Shown piece after piece: positions 1 through 6,720 of a stretch of DNA of 9,295 nt. Origin of the DNA: Candidatus Pelagibacterales bacterium (GTDB lineage: Bacteria > Pseudomonadota > Alphaproteobacteria > Pelagibacterales > Pelagibacteraceae); contig VHCC01000028.1 of NCBI GenBank assembly GCA_016882185.1, positions 1 through 9,295 of the forward strand, written 5' to 3'. Each line of letters opens with the position of its first letter. Position 1 is the first letter of the stretch. The notes beneath the pieces were generated by a model that saw only the letters and a list, made by a program, of their open reading frames with translations, made no database searches and was not told the origin of the DNA. Both the position numbers and the translations under genes were made by a program.

Positions 1-538
1 TTGGCTCTTTTGCTGCCCAACCTTGAATTGCTGATGTATAAACAATTGGAAAATCTAATTGCTCTGAGCTAGCTCCTAATTTATCAAATAAATCAAAAGT
101 TTGATCTAATGCCCAATCGGGCCTTGCTCCATCCCTGTCTACTTTATTAATTACTACAATAGGACGTAGTCCAAGTTTTAAAGCTTTAGATGTTACAAAT
201 CTGGTTTGTGGCATCGGTCCATCCACCGCATCAACAAGTAACAAAACTGAATCCACCATAGAAAGGCCCCGTTCTACTTCACCACCAAAATCAGCATGAC
301 CAGGCGTATCAATGATATTTATTTGATAACCATTCCAAGTTAAGGACGTATTTTTTGCAAGAATTGTAATACCTCTTTCTTTTTCAATTTCATTAGAATC
401 CATCACACGCTCTTGTGACATTTCAGAAGCTTTCAGGGTTCCTGAATCTCTTAACAATTTATCTAAAAGAGTTGTTTTGCCGTGATCGACGTGCGCAATA
501 ATTGCGATGTTGCGGATTTTTTTTATATCTGTCGGCAT
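1..538 (-). CDS. typA: Translational GTPase TypA/BipA, N-terminal part (cut by window edge)
   Basis: TypA/BipA is a ribosome-binding GTPase of the EF-G/LepA class, involved in ribosome assembly and stress or cold adaptation. The 179 residues present cover the GTPase domain. The P-loop AHVDHGKTT is at 15-23, the switch I segment ERGITI at 54-59, DTPGH at 77-81, NKVD at 131-134 and the G5-like SA at 169-170. The opening NIAIIAHVDHGKTTLLDKLL and the phrase NTSLTWNGYQINIIDTPGHA match TypA better than LepA or EF-G. The family is usually about 600 residues, so roughly 70% lies beyond position 1. The ATG at 538 gives the usual short lead before the P-loop. No clear Shine-Dalgarno precedes it. It is the last gene of the leftward cluster and follows its largest gap (54 bases), so it may have its own promoter. 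Family assignment is firm. Confidence 0.95.
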   Translation of the reverse strand, partial: MPTDIKKIRNIAIIAHVDHGKTTLLDKLLRDSGTLKASEMSQERVMDSNEIEKERGITILAKNTSLTWNGYQINIIDTPGHADFGGEVERGLSMVDSVLLLVDAVDGPMPQTRFVTSKALKLGLRPIVVINKVDRDGARPDWALDQTFDLFDKLGASSEQLDFPIVYTSAIQGWAAKEP

Positions 539-541
539 GAA

Positions 542-592
542 GAGTGACTATCTAAACTAGAATTGTATTTATTCAACTAAAATGTCGAGATT
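542..592 (-). promoter_or_regulatory. Possible promoter of typA
   Basis: This gap is the only one longer than two bases in the leftward cluster. Reading leftward, TTGAAT (576-571) and TAGATA (554-549) are 16 bases apart and resemble a sigma-70 promoter, but would leave a leader of only a few bases. An alternative -10, TACAAT (567-562), would give a more normal leader of about 17 bases, but its -35 (TCGACA, 15-base spacer) is poor. In such AT-rich DNA these matches occur easily by chance. No hairpin with a U-run is present to act as a terminator for the upstream genes. Confidence 0.25.
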
Positions 593-889
593 TTAATCAT
601 CATCAGAAAAGTAAACTCTTTGTTTTAGTTGTTTTCTGGAGCTCTCAAATTTTTTTCTATGTTTAATACTTTGATTATGTGTCCTCTTTCTCCACAATCT
701 AAATGAACTCTCACTCAAATTTCGTCTCATTATTTTAATAACTTCTGATTCAGAGCGGCCAGTTGTTTCTTTTATATCTTCAAATGTAATTCGATCAGCC
801 CAAGCAGCCCAAATAATCCAAGAAATTGAATTTTTATCTTCTGGTTCAGGATTTGCAGATCGTGTGATAGGTCGAAGACCTTTTTTCAT
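593..889 (-). CDS. Small conserved DUF2805/TIGR03643 family protein, function unknown
   Basis: This is a 98-residue soluble basic protein without a signal peptide or membrane segment. The segment from about 24 to 70 (WIIWAAWADRITFEDI, then SESEVIKIMRRNL and SSFRLWRKR) is the hallmark of the DUF2805/TIGR03643 family. It reads like a small helix-turn-helix: a first helix, a turn at GRSESEV, then a recognition-like helix EVIKIMRRNL. The tail (68-91) is rich in Lys and Arg, and the protein ends in an acidic SDDD. The basic charge and helix pattern suggest nucleic-acid binding, but this is inference and no function is established. The ATG at 889 directly abuts the TAA of the peroxiredoxin gene (890-892), so it is probably translated from the same message. 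No Shine-Dalgarno is visible. Family recognition is from memory of the motif and is fairly confident. Confidence 0.75.
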   Translation of the reverse strand: MKKGLRPITRSANPEPEDKNSISWIIWAAWADRITFEDIKETTGRSESEVIKIMRRNLSESSFRLWRKRTHNQSIKHRKKFESSRKQLKQRVYFSDDD

Positions 890-1369
890 TTATTTATGGG
901 ATTTTAAAAAACTAATCATAGTATTTGAATCACTTACATCAAATTTACCATCTTCATCGACAAACATTTTTTCAATGACTTTATTTTTAACATAAATTGA
1001 ATATCTTTTAGAACGCTGCCCCATACCAGATGCTGATCGATCTGTAAGCATTCCCATGGCTTTGGTAAATTCTAAATTAGCATCGGGTAACATTTTAACT
1101 TTTTTAAGATCTAAATTTTTTGCCCAGGCTTTCATTACAAATGGATCATTCGCACTTAAACAATAAATTTCATCTACACCTAATTTTTTTAGTTCATCAT
1201 AATTTAATTCATAACCTGGTAGATGATAATCATTGCAAGTTGGTGTGAAAGCCCCAGGAAGAGCGAATAGGACAATATTCTTACCTTTAAAAACATCATC
1301 TGAAGTTATTGTAAGAAACTCTTTTTCTGGTCGAATTACAAACTTAACATTTGGTATTTGTTTAATCAT
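890..1369 (-). CDS. Prx5-family atypical peroxiredoxin
   Basis: The 159-residue protein is a thiol peroxidase predicted to reduce hydrogen peroxide and organic hydroperoxides in the cytoplasm. The active-site segment LPGAFTPTCNDYHLPGY (37-53) contains the Pro-x-x-x-Thr-x-x-Cys motif with Thr42 and peroxidatic Cys45. The conserved active-site arginine lies in QRSKRYS (118-124). NDPFVMKAW (74-82) is another Prx5 hallmark. The only other cysteine is Cys70, just before the NDPFVM segment. It is a common Prx5 position and could be resolving, or the enzyme may depend on glutathione/glutaredoxin or another thiol. No glutaredoxin domain is fused. The length is normal for the stand-alone form. The ATG overlaps the trhO stop (ATGA, 1369-1366), which indicates translational coupling. 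Its linkage to an oxygen-dependent tRNA hydroxylase is noted, but a functional link is unproven. Confidence 0.92.
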   Translation of the reverse strand: MIKQIPNVKFVIRPEKEFLTITSDDVFKGKNIVLFALPGAFTPTCNDYHLPGYELNYDELKKLGVDEIYCLSANDPFVMKAWAKNLDLKKVKMLPDANLEFTKAMGMLTDRSASGMGQRSKRYSIYVKNKVIEKMFVDEDGKFDVSDSNTMISFLKSHK

Positions 1370-2274
1370 ACTGATGCTCGATGTAATAAATTTGTTTTTA
1401 ATTTACCATTTAACTTTTGTGAAGCTCTCATTCTAAATCTATACTTTTGCTTTTCTGTTAATTTATCAAAACACTTTGGGCAGCTTACATCTTTTTCATA
1501 TTTGGGTGATTGAATATCTTTTTTGCTTATTGGCGTTCTACAACCAGCGCACATAAGATAATTTCCTATCTTTGAATTATTAACTACAGTAATTCTTTCA
1601 TCAAAAACGAAGCATTCGCCATTCCATAAAGATTTTTTAGAGGGAATTTTATTTAGATAATTTAAAATTCCACCTTTAAGTTTATAAACATTTTTAAACC
1701 CTCTTTTAAATAAATAACTTGCTGCCTTTTCGCAACGAATTCCACCTGTGCAAAACATTGCAATTTTTTTATCTTTATCACTTGAAAGTTTTTCAAAATA
1801 TTCAGGAAATTTTCTAAAATCATTAATTTCTGGATTGATTGCTTTTTCAAAAGTACCTATTTCACTTTCAAAGGATTTTCTTACATCAACAACAGTTACA
1901 TCATTTGACAATATTAATTTATTCCAATCTTCTGGTTCAACCCTATTCTGAAATTTATATTTATTATCGTTAAATAATTCATTTAATGGAACTACTTCTT
2001 TTTTTATTTTAATTTTTGCTTTTTTAAATGGGATAAAATCCACATCACATTCATTTCTATTATCGAACTCATCAAATAAAAATTTCTTTTTTAAAAAATT
2101 ACTTAATAATTCAATATTTGATTGTTTACCCGCAATACTGCCATTAATTCCCTCTAAAGAAAAAATAATACTACCTTTTAATTTATTATCGATAAGAAAT
2201 TTTTTAAAAATTAATTTATTGTCTATAGGATTTAAAATTTTAACAAATTTATAAAAACTAATTAACTTTAACAT
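1366..2274 (-). CDS. trhO: tRNA uridine(34) hydroxylase TrhO (rhodanese-domain, YceA family)
   Basis: TrhO introduces oxygen at C5 of the wobble uridine (U34) of certain tRNAs, forming 5-hydroxyuridine, the precursor of mo5U or cmo5U. The 302-residue protein has the family layout. An N-terminal acylphosphatase-like domain (about 1-100) contains GSIIFSLEGINGSIAG (34-49). A rhodanese domain (about 112-215) has the active loop CTGGIRCEKAA at 175-185 with catalytic Cys175. The family phrase SLWNGECFVFDERI is at 215-228. The C-terminal region carries a likely metal knuckle with Cys242, Cys245, Cys265 and Cys268. The length is usual for the shorter members. Start at ATG 2274 is supported by a Shine-Dalgarno-like TAGGAAA (2288-2282) seven bases upstream, inside the preceding gene. 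It follows the O-methyltransferase gene by one base and overlaps the peroxiredoxin gene by four. Family assignment is firm; which tRNAs are modified cannot be read from the sequence. Confidence 0.95.
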   Translation of the reverse strand: MLKLISFYKFVKILNPIDNKLIFKKFLIDNKLKGSIIFSLEGINGSIAGKQSNIELLSNFLKKKFLFDEFDNRNECDVDFIPFKKAKIKIKKEVVPLNELFNDNKYKFQNRVEPEDWNKLILSNDVTVVDVRKSFESEIGTFEKAINPEINDFRKFPEYFEKLSSDKDKKIAMFCTGGIRCEKAASYLFKRGFKNVYKLKGGILNYLNKIPSKKSLWNGECFVFDERITVVNNSKIGNYLMCAGCRTPISKKDIQSPKYEKDVSCPKCFDKLTEKQKYRFRMRASQKLNGKLKTNLLHRASV

Positions 2275-2275
2275 T

Positions 2276-2935
2276 TTATAATTTCCTACAAATAGTCATA
2301 CCATCTGCGATAGGTAATATCATACTATCAGTGCCCTTAAAATCTCTTACGAAACTATTAAATTCTCTAATAGAATTTGTCTGATCGTCCTTGATATTTA
2401 AATCAAACACTTTTCCTTTCCAAAGCGTATTATCAATAATAATAATTCCATCTTTTTCCAAAAGCTCAAGAGATTTTAAAAAATAGTTTTTGTAATTTTT
2501 TTTATCTGCATCAATAAAAATTAAATCAAACATTTTATCCTGATTAATAAATTCCTCCATCGTCTCTAACGCTGGAGCTAAAATGAAATCAATTTTTTTT
2601 CCAACACTATGTTTACTCCAATATTTTTTTGCAATATCGGTGTTTACTTTATCGATATCTAAACTAACAATTGATCCATTTTCAGGAAGAGCCAACGCCA
2701 TAGTTAAAGCACTGTAACCTGTAAAAGTTCCAATCTCTAAACAGTTTTGAATATTTGAACTTTTGATAATAAATTGTAGCAAGGCACCTTGGTCTGGGCT
2801 GATTTGCATTATTGCAGAATTACCAAGATTTTTTTCTGTATATTCTCTAATTTCTTTCTGCAAAGGGTGCTCATTAACACCATAAGTAAAAATATACTTC
2901 TGTAGTTCAGCGGAATTTTCAATGGACTTAAACAC
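2276..2935 (-). CDS. SAM-dependent O-methyltransferase (COG4122/Methyltransf_3), candidate tRNA ho5U34 methyltransferase
   Basis: The 219-residue protein is a class I methyltransferase of the metal-dependent catechol/caffeoyl-CoA O-methyltransferase-like family, which includes bacterial YrrM/TrmR. SAM-binding motif I is LEIGTFTGYSAL at 66-77, the acidic end of strand 2 is SLDID at 91-95, the metal-site segment is FIDADK at 140-145, and IDNTLWKGKV is at 167-176 with Asp168 and Asn169 as further metal ligands. The start is GTG at 2935, one base after the gatB stop. No nearby in-frame ATG exists before residue 43, so GTG is the credible start. It lies one base upstream of trhO. In Bacillus, TrmR of this broad family methylates the ho5U made by TrhO to mo5U. 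The same role here is inference from adjacency, because this sequence resembles the general COG4122 group rather than TrmR specifically. A small-molecule catechol-like substrate is the main alternative. Confidence 0.88.
   Translation of the reverse strand: MFKSIENSAELQKYIFTYGVNEHPLQKEIREYTEKNLGNSAIMQISPDQGALLQFIIKSSNIQNCLEIGTFTGYSALTMALALPENGSIVSLDIDKVNTDIAKKYWSKHSVGKKIDFILAPALETMEEFINQDKMFDLIFIDADKKNYKNYFLKSLELLEKDGIIIIDNTLWKGKVFDLNIKDDQTNSIREFNSFVRDFKGTDSMILPIADGMTICRKL
2282..2288 (-). promoter_or_regulatory. Shine-Dalgarno-like site of trhO
   Basis: TAGGAAA on the minus strand lies seven bases before the trhO ATG and inside the 3' end of the O-methyltransferase gene. It is among the clearest ribosome-binding-like sites in the window; most other starts here lack one. 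It supports the chosen trhO start. Confidence 0.45.
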
Positions 2936-2936
2936 T

Positions 2937-4403
2937 TTATGAAAGTTTTTTCTTTAAAATATCATTAACTAAAGCAGGATTAGCTTTACCTTTAGACTCT
3001 TTAATTACGGAACCTACGAAAAATCCAAATAATTTATCTTTACCAGACTTATATTCTGCAACTTTTTCAGAGTTATCTTTTAATACCTTTTCAATAATTT
3101 TTTCTAATTCATCGACATTACTTTCTTGAACAAGTCCCTTTTCTTCAACAATAACTTTTGGATCTCTATTATCATTAATCATTAATTCAAAAACTTCTTT
3201 GGCAATTCTTCCAGAAATTGTATTGTTTTTTATCAATTGAATTAACTTTGATAAATTTTTAGATGAAATAGGAGACTCTTTAATAGATTTTCCAATTTTA
3301 TTTAAAGCTGCAAACAAGTCACCAATCACCCAATTAATTGCAAGTTTTACATCTGAATTTTTTGCAACATCTTCAAAATAATCAGAAGTATCCTTATCTG
3401 ATATTAAAACTCCGGCCTCATAATTTGAAAGTTTATAATCTTTAATTAAACGTTCTTTTTTATCATCTGGTAACTCAGGTAATTTTTTCTTAATTTGATC
3501 CACAAAGGTTTGCTCAAATTTTAATGGTGGAAGATCTGGATCAGGAAAATATCTATAATCATGTGCATCTTCTTTGCTACGCATCTGTCGCGTTTCATTA
3601 TTTTTAGTATCAAACAATCTTGTTTCCTGATCAATTTTTTTTCCATCCTCTAGAAGTTCTACCTGTCTTTTTGCTTCATATTGAATGGCTTGTTGCATAA
3701 ACTTGATGGAGTTTACGTTCTTAATTTCACACCGTGTGCCAAATTCTTTGCTTCCAATTTTTCTAACAGATACATTTACATCTGCCCTAAGCGAACCTTC
3801 CTCCATATTTCCATCACAAGTACCTAAATAACGCATAATAGATCTCAATTTTTTAATATATTCTGCAACTTCCTCAGGTGATCTTAAATCTGGTTTGCTT
3901 ACAATTTCCATTAAGGCAACACCTGATCTATTTAAATCTATAAAGGTTTTTGTTGGATCTTGATCGTGCAAACTTTTTCCTGCGTCTTGTTCAAGATGAA
4001 GTCTTTCAATTCCAATTTTTTTAGTTCCATAAGGCATATCAAGGATCACTTCACCTTCTCCAACAATTGGATGTTTAAATTGAGAAATTTGATAACCTTG
4101 AGGTAAGTCTGCATAAAAGTAGTTTTTTCTATCAAAAACAGAAAGTAAATTAATTTTAGCTTTTAACCCAAGTCCTGTTCGAACAGCTTGTTCAACACAA
4201 AATTTATTAATCACCGGTAACATTCCAGGCATTGCCGCATCAATTAAACTTACTTGTGAATTTGGCTCTGATCCAAATTTAGTTGAAGAAGATGAAAATA
4301 ATTTAGCATTTGAACTTACTTGCGCATGAACTTCAAGACCTATTACAACCTCCCATTTTCCGGTTTCACCGGAAATATAATAATTAAATTCTTTATCGCT
4401 CAT
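2937..4403 (-). CDS. gatB: Asp-tRNA(Asn)/Glu-tRNA(Gln) amidotransferase subunit B
   Basis: GatB binds mischarged Glu-tRNA(Gln) or Asp-tRNA(Asn), activates the acyl group with ATP and receives ammonia from GatA. With the chosen start it has 488 residues, normal for the family. The N-terminal cradle domain starts WEVVIGLEVHAQV (17-29), followed by DRKNYFYADLPQGYQISQF (91-109), the family signature DLNRSGVALMEIVSKPDL (156-173), SLRADVNVSVR (204-214) and HDYRYFPDPDLPPL (281-294). A helical YqeY-like tail that contacts tRNA occupies roughly the last 150 residues. A TTG at 4415 would extend it by four residues. The ATG at 4403 is preferred because it overlaps the gatA TGA as ATGA (4403-4400) and is preceded by GGTGGA. 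The subunit works only with GatA and GatC, encoded immediately upstream. Identification is firm. Confidence 0.98.
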   Translation of the reverse strand: MSDKEFNYYISGETGKWEVVIGLEVHAQVSSNAKLFSSSSTKFGSEPNSQVSLIDAAMPGMLPVINKFCVEQAVRTGLGLKAKINLLSVFDRKNYFYADLPQGYQISQFKHPIVGEGEVILDMPYGTKKIGIERLHLEQDAGKSLHDQDPTKTFIDLNRSGVALMEIVSKPDLRSPEEVAEYIKKLRSIMRYLGTCDGNMEEGSLRADVNVSVRKIGSKEFGTRCEIKNVNSIKFMQQAIQYEAKRQVELLEDGKKIDQETRLFDTKNNETRQMRSKEDAHDYRYFPDPDLPPLKFEQTFVDQIKKKLPELPDDKKERLIKDYKLSNYEAGVLISDKDTSDYFEDVAKNSDVKLAINWVIGDLFAALNKIGKSIKESPISSKNLSKLIQLIKNNTISGRIAKEVFELMINDNRDPKVIVEEKGLVQESNVDELEKIIEKVLKDNSEKVAEYKSGKDKLFGFFVGSVIKESKGKANPALVNDILKKKLS

Positions 4404-5866
4404 GACATCCACCAATCTTTTACTTGAGATTTAAAATTAACCTGTTGTTCTATAAAATAGGCAGTGTTTAATAATGTCTGTTCATCAAAAGACTTTCCAA
4501 ATAATTGTAAAGCCAAAGGTAGTCCGTCTTTATTATATTTTATTGGTAATGATATCGCAGGAAGGCCTGCTAAATTAGCAGTGACTGTAAATATATCATT
4601 TAAATACATAGCAATTGGATCGTCTACATTTTCTCCAAATTTAAAAGCTGGTGTCGGTGTTGTTGGTGTTAAAATTACATCAACATTTTTATAAGCATTA
4701 TCAAAATCTATTTTGATTAAATTTCTAACCTTTTGGGCTTTTAAATAATAAGCATCATAATAACCTGAGGATAAAACGTAAGTGCCAATCATAATTCTTC
4801 TTTTAACTTCAGTCCCAAAACCTTTGGATCTAGTATTTTCATACATTTCGGTTAAATCTTTTCCTTCCGCTCTAAATCCATATTTAACTCCATCGTATCT
4901 TGCCAAATTTGATGAAGCTTCAGCAGGCGCTATGATATAATAAGTAGGAAGAGCGTATTTTGTATGCGGCAATGAAATATCTTTAATAATAGCCCCATTA
5001 TCTTTTAAAATTTTTATTCCCTCTTTCCATAAATCATCTACTTCCTTTGGCATATTATCAACACGGTATTCTTTTGGGATACCAACCTTTAAACCTTTAA
5101 CATTACTTTTAATTGAATTTAGAAATGAACTCTTGGGTTTTTTTGCAGATGTTGAATCTTTTTCATCATAACCAGAAATAACATCGAGCATTAAGGCTGC
5201 ATCTTTCACATCTTTTGTCATCGGGCCTGCTTGATCCAGAGAAGATGCAAAAGCAACTATTCCCCATCTGGAACAACGACCATAAGTAGGCTTTAAACCG
5301 ACAATGCCCGTAAATGCTGCTGGTTGACGAATACTTCCGCCAGTATCTGTTCCAATAGTAGCACTCGTTAAGTCAGCAGCAACTGCACTTGCACAACCCC
5401 CTGAAGATCCTCCAGGAACAAGATTTTGATTATTTAAACGATATGGATTTAAAACATTACCAAAATTACTAGTCTCATTTGATGAACCCATTGCAAATTC
5501 ATCTGAGTTTAATTTTCCAATTAAAATAGCATCTTCATTCCAAAGTTTTTCTGTAACAGTAGACTCATAAGTTGGAATAAAATTTGATAAAATTTTACTA
5601 GAAGCGGTTGTTTTAACACCTTTGGTGCAAAATAAGTCTTTAACAGCAATGGGAGCTCCAACTAAAGTTTTATCTAATTTTTGATTAGTATCTATTTTCT
5701 TTGCTTTACTATGAGCATTTTCTAAATCCTTAGTATTAAAACAGTTTAATTTATCTGATTTTTCTATTCTTTTAATATATGCGCCAACTAGCTCTGAGGC
5801 GCTGCATTTTTTTTCTTTAATGTGCTTAATACTTTCAACTAAAGTTAATTTTGCAAGATCGGTCAT
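4400..5866 (-). CDS. gatA: Asp-tRNA(Asn)/Glu-tRNA(Gln) amidotransferase subunit A (amidase)
   Basis: GatA hydrolyses glutamine and channels ammonia to GatB for conversion of Glu-tRNA(Gln) to Gln-tRNA(Gln), or Asp- to Asn-tRNA(Asn). The 488-residue protein is of usual length and is a full amidase-signature enzyme. The Ser-cisSer-Lys triad can be placed: Lys76 in PIAVKDLF (72-79), cis-Ser154 in PGGSSGG (151-157) and nucleophile Ser178 in GTDTGGSIRQPA (172-183). SLDQAGPMTKDV (209-220) and LTPTTPTPAF further on are also typical. The gene starts with ATG at 5866, two bases after gatC, and its stop overlaps the gatB start by four bases, so stoichiometric coupled synthesis of the three subunits is likely. 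No inactivating change was seen. Whether Gln or Asn, or both, is made this way depends on which aminoacyl-tRNA synthetases exist elsewhere in the genome. Confidence 0.98.
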   Translation of the reverse strand: MTDLAKLTLVESIKHIKEKKCSASELVGAYIKRIEKSDKLNCFNTKDLENAHSKAKKIDTNQKLDKTLVGAPIAVKDLFCTKGVKTTASSKILSNFIPTYESTVTEKLWNEDAILIGKLNSDEFAMGSSNETSNFGNVLNPYRLNNQNLVPGGSSGGCASAVAADLTSATIGTDTGGSIRQPAAFTGIVGLKPTYGRCSRWGIVAFASSLDQAGPMTKDVKDAALMLDVISGYDEKDSTSAKKPKSSFLNSIKSNVKGLKVGIPKEYRVDNMPKEVDDLWKEGIKILKDNGAIIKDISLPHTKYALPTYYIIAPAEASSNLARYDGVKYGFRAEGKDLTEMYENTRSKGFGTEVKRRIMIGTYVLSSGYYDAYYLKAQKVRNLIKIDFDNAYKNVDVILTPTTPTPAFKFGENVDDPIAMYLNDIFTVTANLAGLPAISLPIKYNKDGLPLALQLFGKSFDEQTLLNTAYFIEQQVNFKSQVKDWWMS

Positions 5867-5868
5867 AT

Positions 5869-6156
5869 TTATTCGATAACCTTTGGAACAATATAATAAT
5901 TAGTATTTTTATCAGGGGCATTTTGTAAAATTTCTTTTTTTTCATTAATTTTTTTAACCTCATCCTCACTCATTGTAAGAAGTTGATCAGATACCGAGGC
6001 GATCGGTGTAATTTTATCGGTATTAAGCTTTTTTAATTGTTCAACAAATTTTAAAATGGAATTTAAATCTTTCTCAAGTCTATCAGTCTCTTCGTTGGTT
6101 ACTGATATCCTTGCTAGCTTTGATATTTTCTTAATAGTATCTTTGTTAATTGACAT
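5869..6156 (-). CDS. gatC: Asp-tRNA(Asn)/Glu-tRNA(Gln) amidotransferase subunit C
   Basis: GatC is the small belt-like subunit that wraps around GatA and GatB and stabilises the complex. The 95-residue protein is of family length. The N-terminal helical part KISKLARISVTNEETDRLEK (10-29) and LNSILKFVEQL (31-41) are typical, followed by an extended middle TDKITPIASV (46-55) and a C-terminal tail NYYIVPKVIE (86-95) matching the family's F/Y-V-P-K-V-I/V-E ending. The usual R-x-D-x-V motif is replaced by TMSEDEV (61-67), a mild divergence. It is first in the leftward operon, and the ATG at 6156 is the only sensible start. No Shine-Dalgarno precedes it. Confidence 0.96.
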   Translation of the reverse strand: MSINKDTIKKISKLARISVTNEETDRLEKDLNSILKFVEQLKKLNTDKITPIASVSDQLLTMSEDEVKKINEKKEILQNAPDKNTNYYIVPKVIE

Positions 6157-6193
6157 TAGACTTAATGGTAAATCCAGCTAAATTAACATTTTA
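6157..6193. promoter_or_regulatory. Divergent intergenic region between gatC and ruvX
   Basis: These 37 bases separate two outward-reading operons, so promoters for both must lie here or inside the first codons of the genes. For the leftward operon, TTGTAA (6207-6202, inside ruvX) and TAATTT (6185-6180) are 16 bases apart and would give a leader of about 17 bases. For the rightward operon, a perfect -35-like TTGACA lies at 6150-6155, inside the start of gatC, but no good -10 sits 16-18 bases beyond it. If both promoters overlap the opposing gene, the two operons could interfere with each other. The positions are inference from motif matching in AT-rich DNA. Confidence 0.35.
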
Positions 6194-6673
6194 ATGAAAA
6201 CTTACAACCTATTAGAGAACGATAAATTTGCAGAAATAATAAATAAACAATCCAGATTAATTGGAATTGATCATGGAAAAAAAAATATCGGTATCTCCAT
6301 TTGTGATGAAAATCATAATATTGCAACTCCTTTAACTACAATTGATTTTACACAACTTAAATTTTTCATAATTAAATTAAGAAATATAATTAAAGAAAAT
6401 AATATAGAAGGGATTGTGGTTGGCAACCCTATTAATATGGACGGTTCACTTGGTCCAAGAGCGCAGTCTGCTAAAGATTTTTCTAAAAGTTTAACTGAAC
6501 AACTTTCTATTCCAGTAACTCTTTGGGATGAAAGACTCTCTAGTGAGGGTGCTTACAAAGGTATGTCAAAATTATCAATTAACGTAACAAAGAAGCAGAA
6601 AAAACTAGATGAAAATTCTGCAGCCTTTATTTTGCAAGGCTTTATTGATTATTATAAAAATCAAATAAAATAA
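6194..6673 (+). CDS. ruvX: RuvX/YqgF-type nuclease (pre-16S rRNA processing or Holliday junction resolvase)
   Basis: The 159-residue RNase H-fold nuclease belongs to the YqgF/RuvX family, whose members take part in 5' maturation of 16S rRNA and have been described as Holliday-junction resolvases. The first catalytic Asp is Asp26 in IGIDHGKKNIG (23-33). VVGNPINMDGSLGPRA (75-90) is the family's G-x-P-x-N-M-D-G-S motif, with Asn in place of the usual Leu after the first Gly. The DERLSS motif at 112-117 contains the catalytic Glu113. The C-terminal acidic motif is DENSAAFILQGFID (139-152) with Asp139. All acidic active-site positions appear intact. An approximately 20-residue lead before the first motif is slightly long, but the ATG at 6194 is the first in frame. 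It is the first rightward gene, divergent from gatC, and 57 bases separate it from pyrB. Confidence 0.95.
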   Translation: MKTYNLLENDKFAEIINKQSRLIGIDHGKKNIGISICDENHNIATPLTTIDFTQLKFFIIKLRNIIKENNIEGIVVGNPINMDGSLGPRAQSAKDFSKSLTEQLSIPVTLWDERLSSEGAYKGMSKLSINVTKKQKKLDENSAAFILQGFIDYYKNQIK

Positions 6674-6691
6674 GTGATTTTGATTTAATGC

Positions 6692-6715
6692 TTGCAAGTT
6701 TTATAGTTTGCAAGT
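6692..6715. repeat. Direct TTGCAAGT repeats / short inverted repeat before pyrB
   Basis: TTGCAAGT occurs at 6692-6699 and again at 6708-6715, 16 bases apart start to start. Each core is nearly self-palindromic (CTTGCAAG at 6691-6698, TTTGCAAG at 6707-6714), so the pair can also be read as an inverted repeat with a 7-bp stem (6691-6697 with 6708-6714) and a 10-base loop. No U-run follows, so a terminator is unlikely. Two palindromic half-turn sites spaced about 1.5 helical turns apart could be an operator, but no known regulator is recognised. Confidence 0.4.
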
Positions 6716-6720
6716 ATAGA
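6692..6720 (+). promoter_or_regulatory. Possible promoter of pyrB-pyrC-plsY
   Basis: TTGCAA (6692-6697) and TATAGA (6715-6720) are separated by 17 bases, a good sigma-70-like arrangement. Transcription would start near 6727, only a few bases before the pyrB ATG at 6731, so the message would be nearly leaderless. An alternative pair, TTGATT (6680-6685) and TATAGT (6702-6707) with a 16-base spacer, would give a leader of about 17 bases containing the weak TAGAG ribosome site at 6717-6721. Either overlaps the TTGCAAGT repeats. Confidence 0.4.

Noticed and set aside
1233..1436. 67-codon plus-strand open frame across the peroxiredoxin/trhO junction
   Set aside because: It is antisense to two confidently identified genes with no recognisable product and no ribosome site.
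1662..1951. Two short open frames (1662-1850 minus, 1748-1951 plus) inside trhO
   Set aside because: Both overlap the conserved rhodanese domain in other frames and show no independent coding signature.
4404..4415. TTG at 4415 as gatB start
   Set aside because: The ATG at 4403 forms a standard ATGA overlap with gatA and gives the normal protein length. The four extra residues have no support.
4464..4694. 76-codon plus-strand open frame opposite gatA
   Set aside because: It is antisense to the conserved C-terminal part of GatA, with no recognisable product.
6691..6714. Hairpin after ruvX as an intrinsic terminator
   Set aside because: The stem is only 7 bp and AT-rich, and is not followed by a run of T. 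It fits better as part of the pyrB control region.
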